Positions 18,105 through 27,667 are shown, counted from the stretch's first letter. The stretch is DNA of 64,000 nt from Yersinia enterocolitica subsp. enterocolitica (GCF_901472495.1 NZ_LR590469.1:3162001-3226000); one strand, 5' to 3'. The notes: generated by a model not told the origin, from the sequence alone. A program made the numbers and translations.

Positions 18105-19217
18105 TTATATTTCTGACTGTTTTATTTTTCCAAAAAAAGAAAAAGTTCCATCATTATTTTTAGTATAGGTGCCAGGCCTCTTTCCAATTCTTTCACTATA
18201 TGAAAGTACTTCCATCCTATTATTAATCGAATATAGCTGTACAGATTCACCTGTCATATGCCCACCCAGCTTATTTTTAATGTCTCCTCTTGATATCATC
18301 TGAATCAATCCTCTAGACTTAATTTCATTTGAATTTTTTATATTACCTTCTGCGATAATGCGTATTTTATTCGCATAAATTCCTCCTATGTTACTGACAT
18401 CAACACTTTTAAAATAATTTGGTGAACTAAAATAGGAAATCAACGATGTTATACCCATTTTTTTTCCCGCAGATGTTAACTTTATTTTATTTTTTCCAGC
18501 AATAATAAAGACATCATCAGCAGTAACATTGCCATCAACATTTAAGGTATTAGAGAATAAATCGAGATAGGCAGACTTCTCACCTCTCCCCTGGTGGTTC
18601 AGCCCTGACTGATAAGCTATACCATTATTGATATTGATATCTCCATCTAATATCTTAAAACCTTGCAGCTTATTATGACGGTTGAAGTACGGCATACCCG
18701 TGGTCAGGGTCAGGTGAGACATATCGGTAAATGAACAACCATGACAATCAATACCCGATGGATTGGCAATAATAACATGAGCATCTTGACCAGAAAGCTG
18801 CACTTTCCCGGCTAAGTAGCTTGCTTGTGAGGATCTTACCTCATTTAGAATAATAGTTGCCGATGACGCAACCAGATTTGGATTACCATTTATTTTCTTG
18901 GACAAATCATTATTCAGGATAACAACATCCTTATGATTAGGTGCATCAAATTTTATATATTTATTATGCGACAATCCATTTTTATCTGGCGATTGAATAT
19001 TTATTGTGGTTTTTTCACCACAATCTATGGTAGAACGACATGGAGCAAGAGATGATACATTTTGTTTTATTTTAATATCTGCCTGTTGGTTTTTGGCTGC
19101 GGTTTTATCAGCAATAATATTCGTGGCATGAGACAAGGAAATACTGCATAGCGATAATATTATAGATAGAGGTAACAAAGATAAACGTCTTTGGGTATCA
19201 CCATTAATATAGTTCAT
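18105..19217 (-). CDS. Mini TpsA-family protein, essentially a TPS domain alone
   Basis: 370 residues. It has a signal peptide (LSLLPLSIILSLCSISLSHA) and then the TPS domain with GNPNLV, NPSGI and CHGC. It is paralogous to the 460-residue protein beyond tpsB (shared LSHNKY, VILNEV, AHVIIANPSGI and NIGGIYANKI). It ends soon after the TPS domain with a non-repetitive tail. Strong AGAGGA ribosome site. Very AT-rich. It may be a secreted small effector, a remnant of a longer exoprotein, or a decoy. Which one cannot be told from sequence. Confidence 0.78.
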   Translation of the reverse strand: MNYINGDTQRRLSLLPLSIILSLCSISLSHATNIIADKTAAKNQQADIKIKQNVSSLAPCRSTIDCGEKTTINIQSPDKNGLSHNKYIKFDAPNHKDVVILNNDLSKKINGNPNLVASSATIILNEVRSSQASYLAGKVQLSGQDAHVIIANPSGIDCHGCSFTDMSHLTLTTGMPYFNRHNKLQGFKILDGDININNGIAYQSGLNHQGRGEKSAYLDLFSNTLNVDGNVTADDVFIIAGKNKIKLTSAGKKMGITSLISYFSSPNYFKSVDVSNIGGIYANKIRIIAEGNIKNSNEIKSRGLIQMISRGDIKNKLGGHMTGESVQLYSINNRMEVLSYSERIGKRPGTYTKNNDGTFSFFGKIKQSEI

Positions 19218-19404
19218 ATTATTCCTCTTATAGCATTGTTAATATGGTTATTATATTGTGTACGCTAGTGGTTAAAACCGATATCAATTAGCGGCTTTAA
19301 ATAAGAGGAAGTCAATATTATAAAATATATCTTACATATTATAAATATATATATCACAATAAATTAGTAATGTATAAAATATTTACTATGCAAATATAAA
19401 GACG

Positions 19405-19434
19405 AAAAAAAACCCTGATATTGCTATCAGGGTT
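19405..19434 (-). terminator. Rho-independent terminator after tRNA-Pro
   Basis: A 10-bp perfect stem AACCCTGATA / TATCAGGGTT with a 4-nt loop and, on the minus strand, a T-run directly after. It begins 8 nt beyond the tRNA 3' end. Confidence 0.9.
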
Positions 19435-19442
19435 CTTAAATT

Positions 19443-19519
19443 TGGTCGGCGAGAGAGGATTCGAACCTCCGACCCACTGGTCCCAAACCAGTTGCGCTAC
19501 CAAGCTGCGCTACTCGCCG
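19443..19519 (-). tRNA. proM: tRNA-Pro, anticodon TGG
   Basis: 77 nt including an encoded CCA end. It folds as a cloverleaf: acceptor CGGCGAG, T-arm GGTTCGAATCC, anticodon loop TTTGGGA giving TGG. The sequence matches the enterobacterial TGG proline tRNA. It sits between uhpC and the TPS cluster. E. coli has a proline tRNA (proK, CGG anticodon) at the equivalent dppA-eptB position, so the isoacceptor here differs. Confidence 0.96.
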
Positions 19520-19571
19520 AATTGGGGCGCATCTTACTGCTACGACTTTGGGCCGTCAATCACTTTTTAAC

Positions 19572-19611
19572 AACCCGCTGGTGACTGTTGTTAAAAGCAT
19601 CACCAGCGGTT
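19572..19611 (-). terminator. Hairpin between uhpC and tRNA-Pro
   Basis: Stem of about 12 bp, CGCTGGTGA with TCACCAGCG plus flanking AAC/GTT, 15-nt loop. It lies 25 nt after the uhpC stop. The tail on the minus strand is only moderately T-rich. Confidence 0.6.
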
Positions 19612-19635
19612 AAAACTGAATCAGTTGAATAAAAA

Positions 19636-20967
19636 TCAAGCTTCAGCTTGTTTCAACTGTGGCGATTGCGCCCGTAAGAATGGCAATAAGAAGAAAGCAG
19701 ATAAACAGGCAGCAATGGAAATAACGACAAAGAAACCATTCCAGTGCCAAATCTCCATAATGCGAGCAATAGGATAACCTGATAAAGCCGCACCTAAGTA
19801 GGCGAATAACCCCACAAAGCCAGTGGCAGCACCGGCAGCATCTTTATGTGAACATTCAGCAGCTGCCATGCCAATCAGCATCTGAGGGCCAAAAATAAAG
19901 AAACCGATAGCGAAGAAGCACCCAGCCTGCAAGACATAACTGACTCCTGGCATAATCCACAATGACGCGACAGAAAGGAAAATGCCAATAGCAAATATCA
20001 GATTCATCGGCCCACGGTTACCGCGAAACCACTTATCTGATCCCCAACCCGCAACCAGCGAACCAATAAATCCGCCCACTTCAAATAATGAAATTGCTGA
20101 GTTGGCCGTCATTAATGAATAACCTTTCTCTTGCGTCAAATAGAGGTTACCCCAGTCATTGATCGCGGTGCGGACGATATAAACCAGCACATAAGAAACC
20201 GCCAGTAACCAAATATATTTATTGGTTAATACATAGCGCTTCACAATCTCTTTATTCGATAACCCCTGGCCTTCAGATTCTTGTACCAGCTCCATGGCAT
20301 CATTGCGCCACTTACCCACACTTGGCAGCCCCATAGTGCTTGGTTTATCACGTAACCGCCAGCACATCAGTAAACCGATCACGACACCGATAATGCCAGG
20401 AATAATCATGCCGTAGCGCCAGCTAAAGTGCAGAGAAATAAAGCCCACCAACAAGGGAATTAACGCACCGCCAAAGTTATGCGACGTATTCCAAATTGCC
20501 CACCAACCACCACGCTCTGAACGGGAATACCAACTGGTTAAAATCTTAGAGCATGGCGGCCAGCCCCAGCCCTGGAAGAAAGCATTCAGAATCCATAAAG
20601 CACCGAAGACTAACAGTGACGAGCTCATACCAAACAGAATATTAATAATCCCGGTCATAACCAGGCCAATACCCATAAAGTAACGCGGATTTGACCGGTC
20701 ACTGATCATGCCCGATATAAATTTAGAACAACCATAGGTGATATAAAATAGCGTCCCCAAAACGCCAACATCTGACATCGTCAGCCCTAAGTCGCTGAGC
20801 ATGGCGGGCATAATAAAGTTGAAGCTTTTGCGGGTGAAATAGAAAGCTGCGTAGCCGATATACATCGTCCACATCAGCTGGATTCGCCAATATTTATAAG
20901 ACGAATCGATTTGCACTTGTTCCGTCACTGGCGGCACGTTATCGCGACTTTTGAGGAAAAACCACAT
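19636..20967 (-). CDS. uhpC: UhpC, membrane sensor for external glucose-6-phosphate (MFS family)
   Basis: 443 residues from the ATG at 20967, which has TGAGG upstream and matches the E. coli start (MLPFLK versus MWFFLK). Two earlier in-frame ATGs at 21000-21003 are possible. It is an organophosphate:phosphate antiporter-family protein with 12 predicted helices and text such as FYFTRKSFN, GISSDRSN-like (GMISDRSNPRYFMGIG) and FFQGWGWPPCSKIL. In E. coli UhpC senses glucose-6-phosphate and activates UhpB. It lies 39-93 nt after the uhpB stop. The transporter gene uhpT is not downstream. Confidence 0.93.
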   Translation of the reverse strand: MWFFLKSRDNVPPVTEQVQIDSSYKYWRIQLMWTMYIGYAAFYFTRKSFNFIMPAMLSDLGLTMSDVGVLGTLFYITYGCSKFISGMISDRSNPRYFMGIGLVMTGIINILFGMSSSLLVFGALWILNAFFQGWGWPPCSKILTSWYSRSERGGWWAIWNTSHNFGGALIPLLVGFISLHFSWRYGMIIPGIIGVVIGLLMCWRLRDKPSTMGLPSVGKWRNDAMELVQESEGQGLSNKEIVKRYVLTNKYIWLLAVSYVLVYIVRTAINDWGNLYLTQEKGYSLMTANSAISLFEVGGFIGSLVAGWGSDKWFRGNRGPMNLIFAIGIFLSVASLWIMPGVSYVLQAGCFFAIGFFIFGPQMLIGMAAAECSHKDAAGAATGFVGLFAYLGAALSGYPIARIMEIWHWNGFFVVISIAACLSAFFLLPFLRAQSPQLKQAEA

Positions 20968-21060
20968 GTGAACCTCAGAAAATTTTTTAAGTAGAGTCAT
21001 CATGTTCCTCGCGCGTACCAAACTAATGAGAAAAACACCTGTAAAAAACGAGAATATTTC

Positions 21061-22590
21061 TTAGTTTTCATTAGATGGCAAAGAAATTGTGGGTAGGATC
21101 ACATTTAAACAGGTGCCATTATCAACACTCAGTGTAAAACTGCCACCTAATGCACTGACCCGCGACTGCATACCTCTTAAGCCATAGCTCGGTGTTAGTG
21201 TCGCCAAATCAACACCTTTCCCATTATCACGAATCGTCAACGTTATCTGCTGTTTATCTTGCTGCGCATTAATCTCGATACGGCTGGCAGCCCCGTGTCG
21301 ATACGCATTGGTGATCCCCTCCTGGCAGATACGATACAGTGTGATTTTCAAGGTCTCATCCATAGGACTATCATCGACTTGCCAGTGCAATACACCGACA
21401 ACGGATTGATCCTGTGGAATAAGCTCACGCATTAATGCCGCAATAGCCGCCGATAGCGGCAAGTTATTTAATGCCGCAGGCCATAATTTGGCTAAAACAT
21501 CATGGACGCCATCATAAACCCGCAATGCCAGTGTCTCTATCATCCCGGCACTGGTTAATACTGTCTCCTGTGTAGACAGTCGCTTGATAATACTGGCCTG
21601 AGTACGGATAACCGTCACCGTCTGTCCGACCTCATCATGCAGCTCACGCGCCACATTACGACGGGCTTGTTCTTCTGCCACTACCAAGGCTTTGGCTAAT
21701 TCGCGGTTTTCATTCAGCCGTATTTGTAATTGCAGATTTAGCTCGCGCTGGCGCTGAATTCCGGCCCCCAGTAATAACCCAATCAAACTTTGCATCAGTA
21801 ATGACAATAATAAATCACGGTGGGAATCCAGTTCTGCTGGCGAATTGATTACCATCACTACGCCATTGAGCAAAGTAGCCACAACCGCCCCTTGCCAGCC
21901 ATAACGGTAAGCCATAAATACAATAGGAATAGCCAAACAAAACGGCGCAAACAAATATAAATCCATTTCGGAGACGTAATATTGCAACCAGATACTTAAC
22001 GCAAATAGCAGCAGAAACCATAGGATATGACGCAGACGCAAATTAATTGGCTTATGGATTAATCCTGGCTCTAACGGCAACCAGATTTGGCGAGCCAAAT
22101 AATGCCACAACAACATACAGGTAGGTGCGATGGTAAAGCCACCAACCAGGCCCAGTAATAGCGCCATAGCCCCTTTCCCAATAGCAATCTGCCATCCCAG
22201 CGCCTGTATTAATGCCGCTGCCAGAATAATCGTGCCTTGCATCAGTGGCCACTGCCACTCAGTTTCATTCTTTTGATGACGCGCTAGCCAAGGGGAAGCT
22301 AAAACAGCAACAACCGTAGTAGCCAGTACAATGAAAACAGCCACGACTAACAGGTTTAAGGTGTCAAATTGATCGGTAAGTAACCACGTCAATGCGGCAT
22401 CCCCCATCAGCACACCCGGCCAATATTGTCGTGGACTTTGTAATAAAATACCTATCCGTAAACCAAAGGGAAATAGCAGAAGTGCTTGTAAAGGGCGGTC
22501 AACGAATTGAGTACCGATGGCCCACAAACAGAAAGCCGCAGTGAAATAAATAAAGAACAACGCCAGTGACATCATCAAGCGTTGCATCAT
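21061..22590 (-). CDS. uhpB: UhpB, sensor histidine kinase of hexose-phosphate uptake
   Basis: 509 residues. The N-terminal half holds about eight membrane segments (MASE1-like). A HisKA_3 dimerisation domain follows with the phospho-acceptor histidine in NVARELHDEVGQ, and an HATPase with NAYRHG, DNGKGVD and GLRGM. It phosphorylates UhpA when UhpC senses external glucose-6-phosphate. The ATG overlaps the uhpA stop by 4 nt. Confidence 0.95.
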   Translation of the reverse strand: MMQRLMMSLALFFIYFTAAFCLWAIGTQFVDRPLQALLLFPFGLRIGILLQSPRQYWPGVLMGDAALTWLLTDQFDTLNLLVVAVFIVLATTVVAVLASPWLARHQKNETEWQWPLMQGTIILAAALIQALGWQIAIGKGAMALLLGLVGGFTIAPTCMLLWHYLARQIWLPLEPGLIHKPINLRLRHILWFLLLFALSIWLQYYVSEMDLYLFAPFCLAIPIVFMAYRYGWQGAVVATLLNGVVMVINSPAELDSHRDLLLSLLMQSLIGLLLGAGIQRQRELNLQLQIRLNENRELAKALVVAEEQARRNVARELHDEVGQTVTVIRTQASIIKRLSTQETVLTSAGMIETLALRVYDGVHDVLAKLWPAALNNLPLSAAIAALMRELIPQDQSVVGVLHWQVDDSPMDETLKITLYRICQEGITNAYRHGAASRIEINAQQDKQQITLTIRDNGKGVDLATLTPSYGLRGMQSRVSALGGSFTLSVDNGTCLNVILPTISLPSNEN

Positions 22591-23177
22591 AAATTCAACA
22601 CCTGCTTGGCTAACTCAACATTATTACTGACACCCAGTTTAGCAAATAAGTTAGCTCGATGAACATGGACTGTTTTCGGTGACAGGCCAAGTGATTCCGC
22701 GATGTCACGCACTTCCATGCCTTGCGCCAGCAGCACAGCAACTTCACGCTCACGGCGGGTTAAAGGATCAATAGCAACGCGAGCCAAATTTTGGGCAATT
22801 TCAGCCATTAAATAGACTCCGCCGCTGCCCACAGTGCGAACCGCATTAACCAAATCTTCAGGTTTACAACGTTTGGAGAGAAACCCACGCGCACCGCGTT
22901 CCAGCGCCATCTCGACTAACGCAGGGCTGTCGTGCATCGACAGCATAATAACGCCCATACCTGAAGGAAGGTCTTTCAACAGATCCAGGCCACTTTCATC
23001 GGGCATAGAGATATCACAAATACAGATATTGGCCTGCAAGCCCGGCAATCCAGCCCGGGCCTGTTTCGCTGAACTAAACTCTCCTACCACCTGAATATCG
23101 TCTTCCAGAGCAAGTAGCTGGGCAAAACCTGAGCGCACAATGTCATGATCATCAATAAAGACAACACGGTAAGTCAT
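22587..23177 (-). CDS. uhpA: UhpA, NarL-family response regulator
   Basis: 196 residues, the same as E. coli, using the ATG at 23177 with GGAG 7 nt upstream. The frame is open 27 codons further, but homology starts at MTYRVVFIDDHDIVRSGF. The receiver domain has the phospho-acceptor Asp55 in CICDISMPD. The C-terminal LuxR-type HTH is LTRREREVAVLLAQGMEVRDIAESLGLSPKTVHVHRANL (read at about residues 134-172). In E. coli it activates uhpT, whose gene is not in this neighbourhood, so its target here is unknown. Confidence 0.95.
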   Translation of the reverse strand: MTYRVVFIDDHDIVRSGFAQLLALEDDIQVVGEFSSAKQARAGLPGLQANICICDISMPDESGLDLLKDLPSGMGVIMLSMHDSPALVEMALERGARGFLSKRCKPEDLVNAVRTVGSGGVYLMAEIAQNLARVAIDPLTRREREVAVLLAQGMEVRDIAESLGLSPKTVHVHRANLFAKLGVSNNVELAKQVLNL

Positions 23178-23288
23178 AGAAGACTCCAGCCGGTAGGGAT
23201 TCGGGACTGGAGTATACCGCACCCTCAAAGCGACAATGAGATTGATATCAAAAATCATGCCGTATCAGATTTTACTTGCGCTAATTAA

Positions 23289-24980
23289 TTATATTGCAGG
23301 CTGAGAAGACCGGGCTGGTACCTGACACCAGTTATTCTCTGCATTAATTCCGCCATCCGGCGAGGTATAACCTAAACAACCCAAGATAGAGTCAAACAGC
23401 TCAACCTGACGATGACTTTTTCCGATACGCTGCTCTGCCTGTAGTTGCTCAAAAGCCGTAAGGCTCCCCGGTTGGGCCAGAAACTTATCTGACGCCCAAA
23501 CCATCAATGGCACACGGAATTGCTCTGGCGGTGCCATTTCACGTGGCGTGCCGTGGAAGTGGGAATTATCGTCGATAGATTCACCATGATCGGCGGCATA
23601 GAACACTAGCGCCTTCTTATCACGCATTTGATCAATGACATTAGCAATAAACGAATCGGTGTACAGCACGCTGTTATCAAAAGCATTTACCAGTTGCTGC
23701 TTACTGCAAAAATCATCCACCCCCATACATTCAGGTTGATAGCGGGCGTAGCTGCGCGGATAACGCTGGGAATAGAGATAATGTGAACCTTTGGTATGCA
23801 GTATGACTAAATGCTTACCCACCGGATAACGCCCGAGTGACTCTTTCAATTCATCGACCAGCAGCATGTCATCTACAGGCTTATCATCGTTACGTTTCTC
23901 AGAAGCAATTAATTCCCGAAACGAATAATTATCAACGCTCGCATTATTGTAGAACCACATCTCGCTCTGCATGGCGAACAATTCAGAAGTGAAGCCCAGG
24001 GATTTCATCACCGCGAACACATTTTGCTCTTTCAGTGTGCGCTGCGGGTTATCTTCCGTACCCCCTTCACGCACGAACATGCAGCGCAATGAAAGTTTGG
24101 TGGAGGTATCGCAAGATGTGCCACGAAAAGCAACTAAGTTCTTTTCTTTACTGAGGCGTGGAGTGGTATCACGCGAATATCCCAGCAGCCCCATATGGTC
24201 CCAACGGGTTGTTTCACCAATAATAAATACAACATAGGTATCATCAATACCGGCTGGTGCGACATAAGTATGGTGTTCCGCGGGGTCATACAGCGTTGCC
24301 GCGTCATACTTCTCATCGTATTGAGTGTAAGCGTATAAACCCAATGCAGCCAACCAGTTAGAAGGCAAATATGAGTGAGCAACTACCCCGCCATAACTGG
24401 GTAAATCCACGGTTTTCAGTTGTTCATCCGCGTGCTGTACTTTATCCAGATAACGAATAGGTAACCAAACTAATGCGACCACCACCGCCATCAGAAAGAT
24501 TGGCTTAATACGCTGGCCCGGCGTCAAAAATTGCTCGAGTAGAGTGAGTCGTAAACTATTTTTCCAGATAAGCAGTAAAGGCAGGGCACTGACGACCACC
24601 ATCCAGATAATAAAATGGAGTCCAATAACCTCTTTGGACAGGTCAGTATCCGTGGTCAAAACGGATATGACGATGCCGTAACCAATCACCACATTGAAAA
24701 ACGTCATGTAATAACTGGCTGCAACAGAAATGAGTACCAGAAGGGTTGCGACTACGCGATAAAACCATCGGCCACCGAGGGAAATGATGCGCATAACAAA
24801 AAAGGTAAACAGAATAATCGCCATCACTTCGATGATAGCAGACACCACTTTTATGCCTTGAATGCCTTGGTTAAAGGTGTCAAAACGACGATAAAAGACA
24901 GAGATATTCAGGAAAATACCAATATAAACAGCCAACAACAAAGAAATACTTTGCTGCGATAAAGATTTAACTCTGTCCAT
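23289..24980 (-). CDS. eptB: EptB, Kdo phosphoethanolamine transferase of LPS core
   Basis: 563 residues from the ATG at 24980 (E. coli EptB is 563). A GTG 24 nt upstream is also in frame. Five N-terminal transmembrane helices are followed by a periplasmic sulfatase-fold domain. The catalytic threonine lies in the conserved SCDTSTKLSLRCMF. Metal-ligand motifs are IGETTRWDH and AADHGES. It adds phosphoethanolamine to the outer Kdo and modifies surface charge. It stands alone, between uhpA and ohr. In E. coli it is controlled by the sRNAs MgrR and ArcZ. No such site was checked here. Confidence 0.94.
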   Translation of the reverse strand: MDRVKSLSQQSISLLLAVYIGIFLNISVFYRRFDTFNQGIQGIKVVSAIIEVMAIILFTFFVMRIISLGGRWFYRVVATLLVLISVAASYYMTFFNVVIGYGIVISVLTTDTDLSKEVIGLHFIIWMVVVSALPLLLIWKNSLRLTLLEQFLTPGQRIKPIFLMAVVVALVWLPIRYLDKVQHADEQLKTVDLPSYGGVVAHSYLPSNWLAALGLYAYTQYDEKYDAATLYDPAEHHTYVAPAGIDDTYVVFIIGETTRWDHMGLLGYSRDTTPRLSKEKNLVAFRGTSCDTSTKLSLRCMFVREGGTEDNPQRTLKEQNVFAVMKSLGFTSELFAMQSEMWFYNNASVDNYSFRELIASEKRNDDKPVDDMLLVDELKESLGRYPVGKHLVILHTKGSHYLYSQRYPRSYARYQPECMGVDDFCSKQQLVNAFDNSVLYTDSFIANVIDQMRDKKALVFYAADHGESIDDNSHFHGTPREMAPPEQFRVPLMVWASDKFLAQPGSLTAFEQLQAEQRIGKSHRQVELFDSILGCLGYTSPDGGINAENNWCQVPARSSQPAI

Positions 24981-25239
24981 ATAACGCAAGGTCTCCAAAG
25001 ACACTATTTGCGGCTTGAATCAATCAGACAGTGAACCCCTCCTCAGGTTCAGTGCAAAGCCAATAAGCACGCTATTGATTTCAGTTACAAGAATTATCCT
25101 AATCAATCCTGGCTATTCAGTCTGGGAACTGGCGCATAGTCCGGTAATGATATGCCAGCTTATTTATTAAGCAAATATTATGGCGGAGAGTATATGCCCA
25201 CAAAATAATTTTTATGGGCTTTTGCGTGCGGAGATTGAA

Positions 25240-25665
25240 TTATTTGATATTCAACGTGACATCAATATTGCCACGCGTGGCATTGGAGTATGGGCAGACA
25301 ACATGGGCTTTTTTCACTAAATCTTCTGCCACACTGCGCTCGATACCTGGCAAGCTGATATCCAGTTGAACTTCAATGCCAAATCCCGTCGGTATAGCAC
25401 CAATACCCACCGTTCCTTCGATACTGGCGTCATCGGGGATTTTCACTTTTTCTTTTGATGCCACAAATTTCAGCGCCCCGAGGAAGCAGGCAGAGTAACC
25501 CGCCGCAAACAGTTGCTCTGGATTTGTCACGGCTCCGCCAGCGCCGCCCATCTCTTTAGGGACACCCAATTTTACATCTAATACGCCATCCGAGGAGGTT
25601 GCCCGACCATCACGGCCACCCATCGCTTTAGCTTTGGCACGATATACCACTTTTTCGATAGACAT
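25240..25665 (-). CDS. ohr: Ohr-type organic hydroperoxide resistance protein (OsmC family)
   Basis: 141 residues. It has the two reactive cysteines of the Ohr subfamily, in GYSACFLGAL (peroxidatic) and VVCPYSNATRGN (resolving). The AxxxxGGRDGRA start and the catalytic Arg context fit as well. It reduces organic hydroperoxides with dihydrolipoamide-type donors in the cytoplasm. It is a single-gene unit. A MarR-type OhrR regulator is not adjacent in this window. Confidence 0.9.
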   Translation of the reverse strand: MSIEKVVYRAKAKAMGGRDGRATSSDGVLDVKLGVPKEMGGAGGAVTNPEQLFAAGYSACFLGALKFVASKEKVKIPDDASIEGTVGIGAIPTGFGIEVQLDISLPGIERSVAEDLVKKAHVVCPYSNATRGNIDVTLNIK

Positions 25666-25735
25666 AGTGCTTTCCTTTCAGGGTCAATAGATATGAAGAG
25701 CATGTACGATTTGAAAGTATGGCACTCATTATGAA

Positions 25736-25758
25736 AAAGCCCCCAATCGGGGGGCTTT
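25736..25758 (-). terminator. Terminator after the alpha/beta hydrolase gene
   Basis: A 9-bp stem AAAGCCCCC / GGGGGCTTT with a 5-nt loop and a T-run on the minus strand. It lies between the hydrolase stop and the ohr start. A second, similar hairpin (CTCAAGCCCC / GGGGCTTGAG, 25885-25910) lies nearer the hydrolase stop, so the two hairpins bracket the repeat at 25763-25843. Confidence 0.8.
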
Positions 25759-25762
25759 AGAC

Positions 25763-25843
25763 TGCTGACAAAGTTGATAAGCGGGGAAATGTGCCGAATG
25801 GGTCGTAACGGCGTGAGCCGTCGGAGCGCCCATCGGTGCAGTC
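25763..25843. repeat. Dispersed repeat element, copy A (ohr-hydrolase spacer)
   Basis: This segment shares ordered blocks with 61017-61113 between xylA and xylB: GACAAAG, GGGGAAAyGTGCCG, GGTCG, GCGTrAGCC, CGrAGCGCCC and GCAyGGTC-like ends, with differing spacer lengths. The shared order points to a family of dispersed intergenic elements. It is bracketed by two C/G-rich hairpins. Its name and function are unknown to me. Confidence 0.6.
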
Positions 25844-25936
25844 GCCCCGCCAGTCTCGGTGCGACAAAATGGGTTTACATCAACCTCAAGCCCCAAACTG
25901 GGGGCTTGAGTAGCACTATCATTTAGAAAAACAAGA

Positions 25937-27400
25937 TCATTTAGCCGGAGCGTCAATTTTGTCGTCAATGCGCTGCAACATATACGGGTAGAACGGATTT
26001 GATGAGATACGCATTAGTGAATCCAGCCCAACCACCAGAACAGCCCGCTCACCGCGTGCGGCAAATGTCCCCAAGCTGATACCATATTGGTCACGCGGTT
26101 CTGGGTAGCGACCATAGAGTGAATCACTCATTGGGAATGGTAATGCCACATGAGACAACGAGAAGATATCCGGCGGATAAATCAACCCAGTCGGGGCTGA
26201 AGTCTCGTCAGTTTGACCAGCCAATGTTGTCAACGCCACGGTTTCATTACTTTGTGGTGAGACGTTACTAATAATAGTCACGCTGTAATTACGCGGTGGT
26301 GGCGGTAATAAACGAGCCAAAGCCGTATAAGAAGATGTTCTCAGTAATGGGCCGAAGCTTGCAGCGCGGTTCAAGTCGAATAACACCACTTCACTGCCAT
26401 TCTTAGGCAAGTGATTATAAAGAGCCGTCACAACAGCACGGGTGCTAACTGTTGAATCCATTAATGACTGGAAGGTCAAAATTGGAGGTAACTCCGCCAT
26501 CTTATTATTTCGGGCATCACGCGCAATTTGCTGCTGCAACACAGATGTCAGCAAATAAGACTGACGGGCAGCATTCACCGGGAATGAATTGTATTTGAAT
26601 GGATTAAACTCGGGCACAATCCCTAACCAAGCCGCTTTGGCAAAGGCTGGGAAGATAGCAGGCCAACCGGCTATGCCAGCAAAACGCGCGAAGCTTGTTA
26701 CCCCAATCATTGGTGATATCAAAATAACGCGTTCAGGTTTTGCCAGTTTCGGGTCATCCAGGGAGTCGAGTGTATATTTCATTGCCAATGCCCCACCGTT
26801 GGAGAAACCAACAACATGCAATGGTAAATCAGGGCCGCTCAGTACTTTGGCTTCACGGACAGCAAGGCGAGTAGCCGCTAACCAGTCCTGCCATTCAACA
26901 TCAGTCAACGCACCGGGTACCGTGCCATGAGCAGGTAAACGAATGCCAATGGCAACATATCCACGTTGACGATAATTCTCTGCAATATGACGCAAACTAT
27001 AAGGAGTATCAGTCAGGCCATGCAGTAAGACGACGGCACCTTTAGGCTTGCCTTCGGGTTGTAAAATATAAGAACGGTTCCAGTCATTTTTAAAATGAGG
27101 TGGATAAATTGAGCTACCAGAATAATAACGGTTTAACGGAACCTGAGTGCTGGGTTCCAGTTTTTCGGTAACATTGGTGCGAACTTCATCGAAAATATTG
27201 TTTTCAGCTTTTATGTAATCCGCCCAACTGGCTTTATCAATCTCAGCGGCGCGCATGTCATGAGGGACAAACGTATGCCAAAGCTCCAGTTTCGGGCCGC
27301 GTTGTGTATCATAAATTCTTATCGCCAGTATGGTTACTGATATAACCACCAAGACCAGTACAATCCGTTTAATCCACCGCTTAATAGCTAGAGCTGGCAT
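25937..27400 (-). CDS. Membrane-anchored alpha/beta hydrolase (serine esterase/lipase-like)
   Basis: 487 residues. An N-terminal signal anchor (RIVLVLVVISVTILAIRI) is followed by an alpha/beta hydrolase core. It has the oxyanion strand VVLLHGLTDTPYSLRHIA and the nucleophile elbow GFSNGG (serine about residue 190). A candidate acid/His pair lies in the C-terminal third (HVALPFPMSD). The substrate is unknown. The Gly-x-Ser-x-Gly elbow favours a lysophospholipase or carboxylesterase-like activity in the periplasm or at the membrane face. It is a single gene. A minus-strand frame overlapping its 3' end (25729-25968) is not supported. Confidence 0.8.
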   Translation of the reverse strand: MPALAIKRWIKRIVLVLVVISVTILAIRIYDTQRGPKLELWHTFVPHDMRAAEIDKASWADYIKAENNIFDEVRTNVTEKLEPSTQVPLNRYYSGSSIYPPHFKNDWNRSYILQPEGKPKGAVVLLHGLTDTPYSLRHIAENYRQRGYVAIGIRLPAHGTVPGALTDVEWQDWLAATRLAVREAKVLSGPDLPLHVVGFSNGGALAMKYTLDSLDDPKLAKPERVILISPMIGVTSFARFAGIAGWPAIFPAFAKAAWLGIVPEFNPFKYNSFPVNAARQSYLLTSVLQQQIARDARNNKMAELPPILTFQSLMDSTVSTRAVVTALYNHLPKNGSEVVLFDLNRAASFGPLLRTSSYTALARLLPPPPRNYSVTIISNVSPQSNETVALTTLAGQTDETSAPTGLIYPPDIFSLSHVALPFPMSDSLYGRYPEPRDQYGISLGTFAARGERAVLVVGLDSLMRISSNPFYPYMLQRIDDKIDAPAK

Positions 27401-27620
27401 AGGCAGTTACTCCGTAGATATATAATTTTCATCATTAAGGTCACTTTATCACCATCTGGTTATGCCGCTACTTTAAACGCAAAGCATTATCTTGGTATAT
27501 AGTGCGATATTAATAAAATTAGCATCCAGCTATTACTTTCAAAGAAACAACCTTAAACAGCTTAATTCCCCCGTTATCCACTCCATTTCACTTGCCACTC
27601 CGCCCTGCCTCAAAGTAAAT

Positions 27621-27650
27621 CGGGCCGCAGATGTGATTAATTGCGGCCCG
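27621..27650 (-). terminator. Terminator after the hut-linked permease
   Basis: A 9-bp stem CGGGCCGCA / TGCGGCCCG with a 12-nt loop. On the minus strand it is followed by ATTTACTTT. It lies 18 nt after the permease stop. Confidence 0.75.
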
Positions 27651-27667
27651 ATTCAGCATGACGATTG

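Noticed and set aside
25729..25968. 79-codon minus-strand frame downstream of the hydrolase
   Set aside because: It overlaps the hydrolase 3' end and runs through two hairpins and the dispersed repeat. No ribosome site and no recognisable domain.
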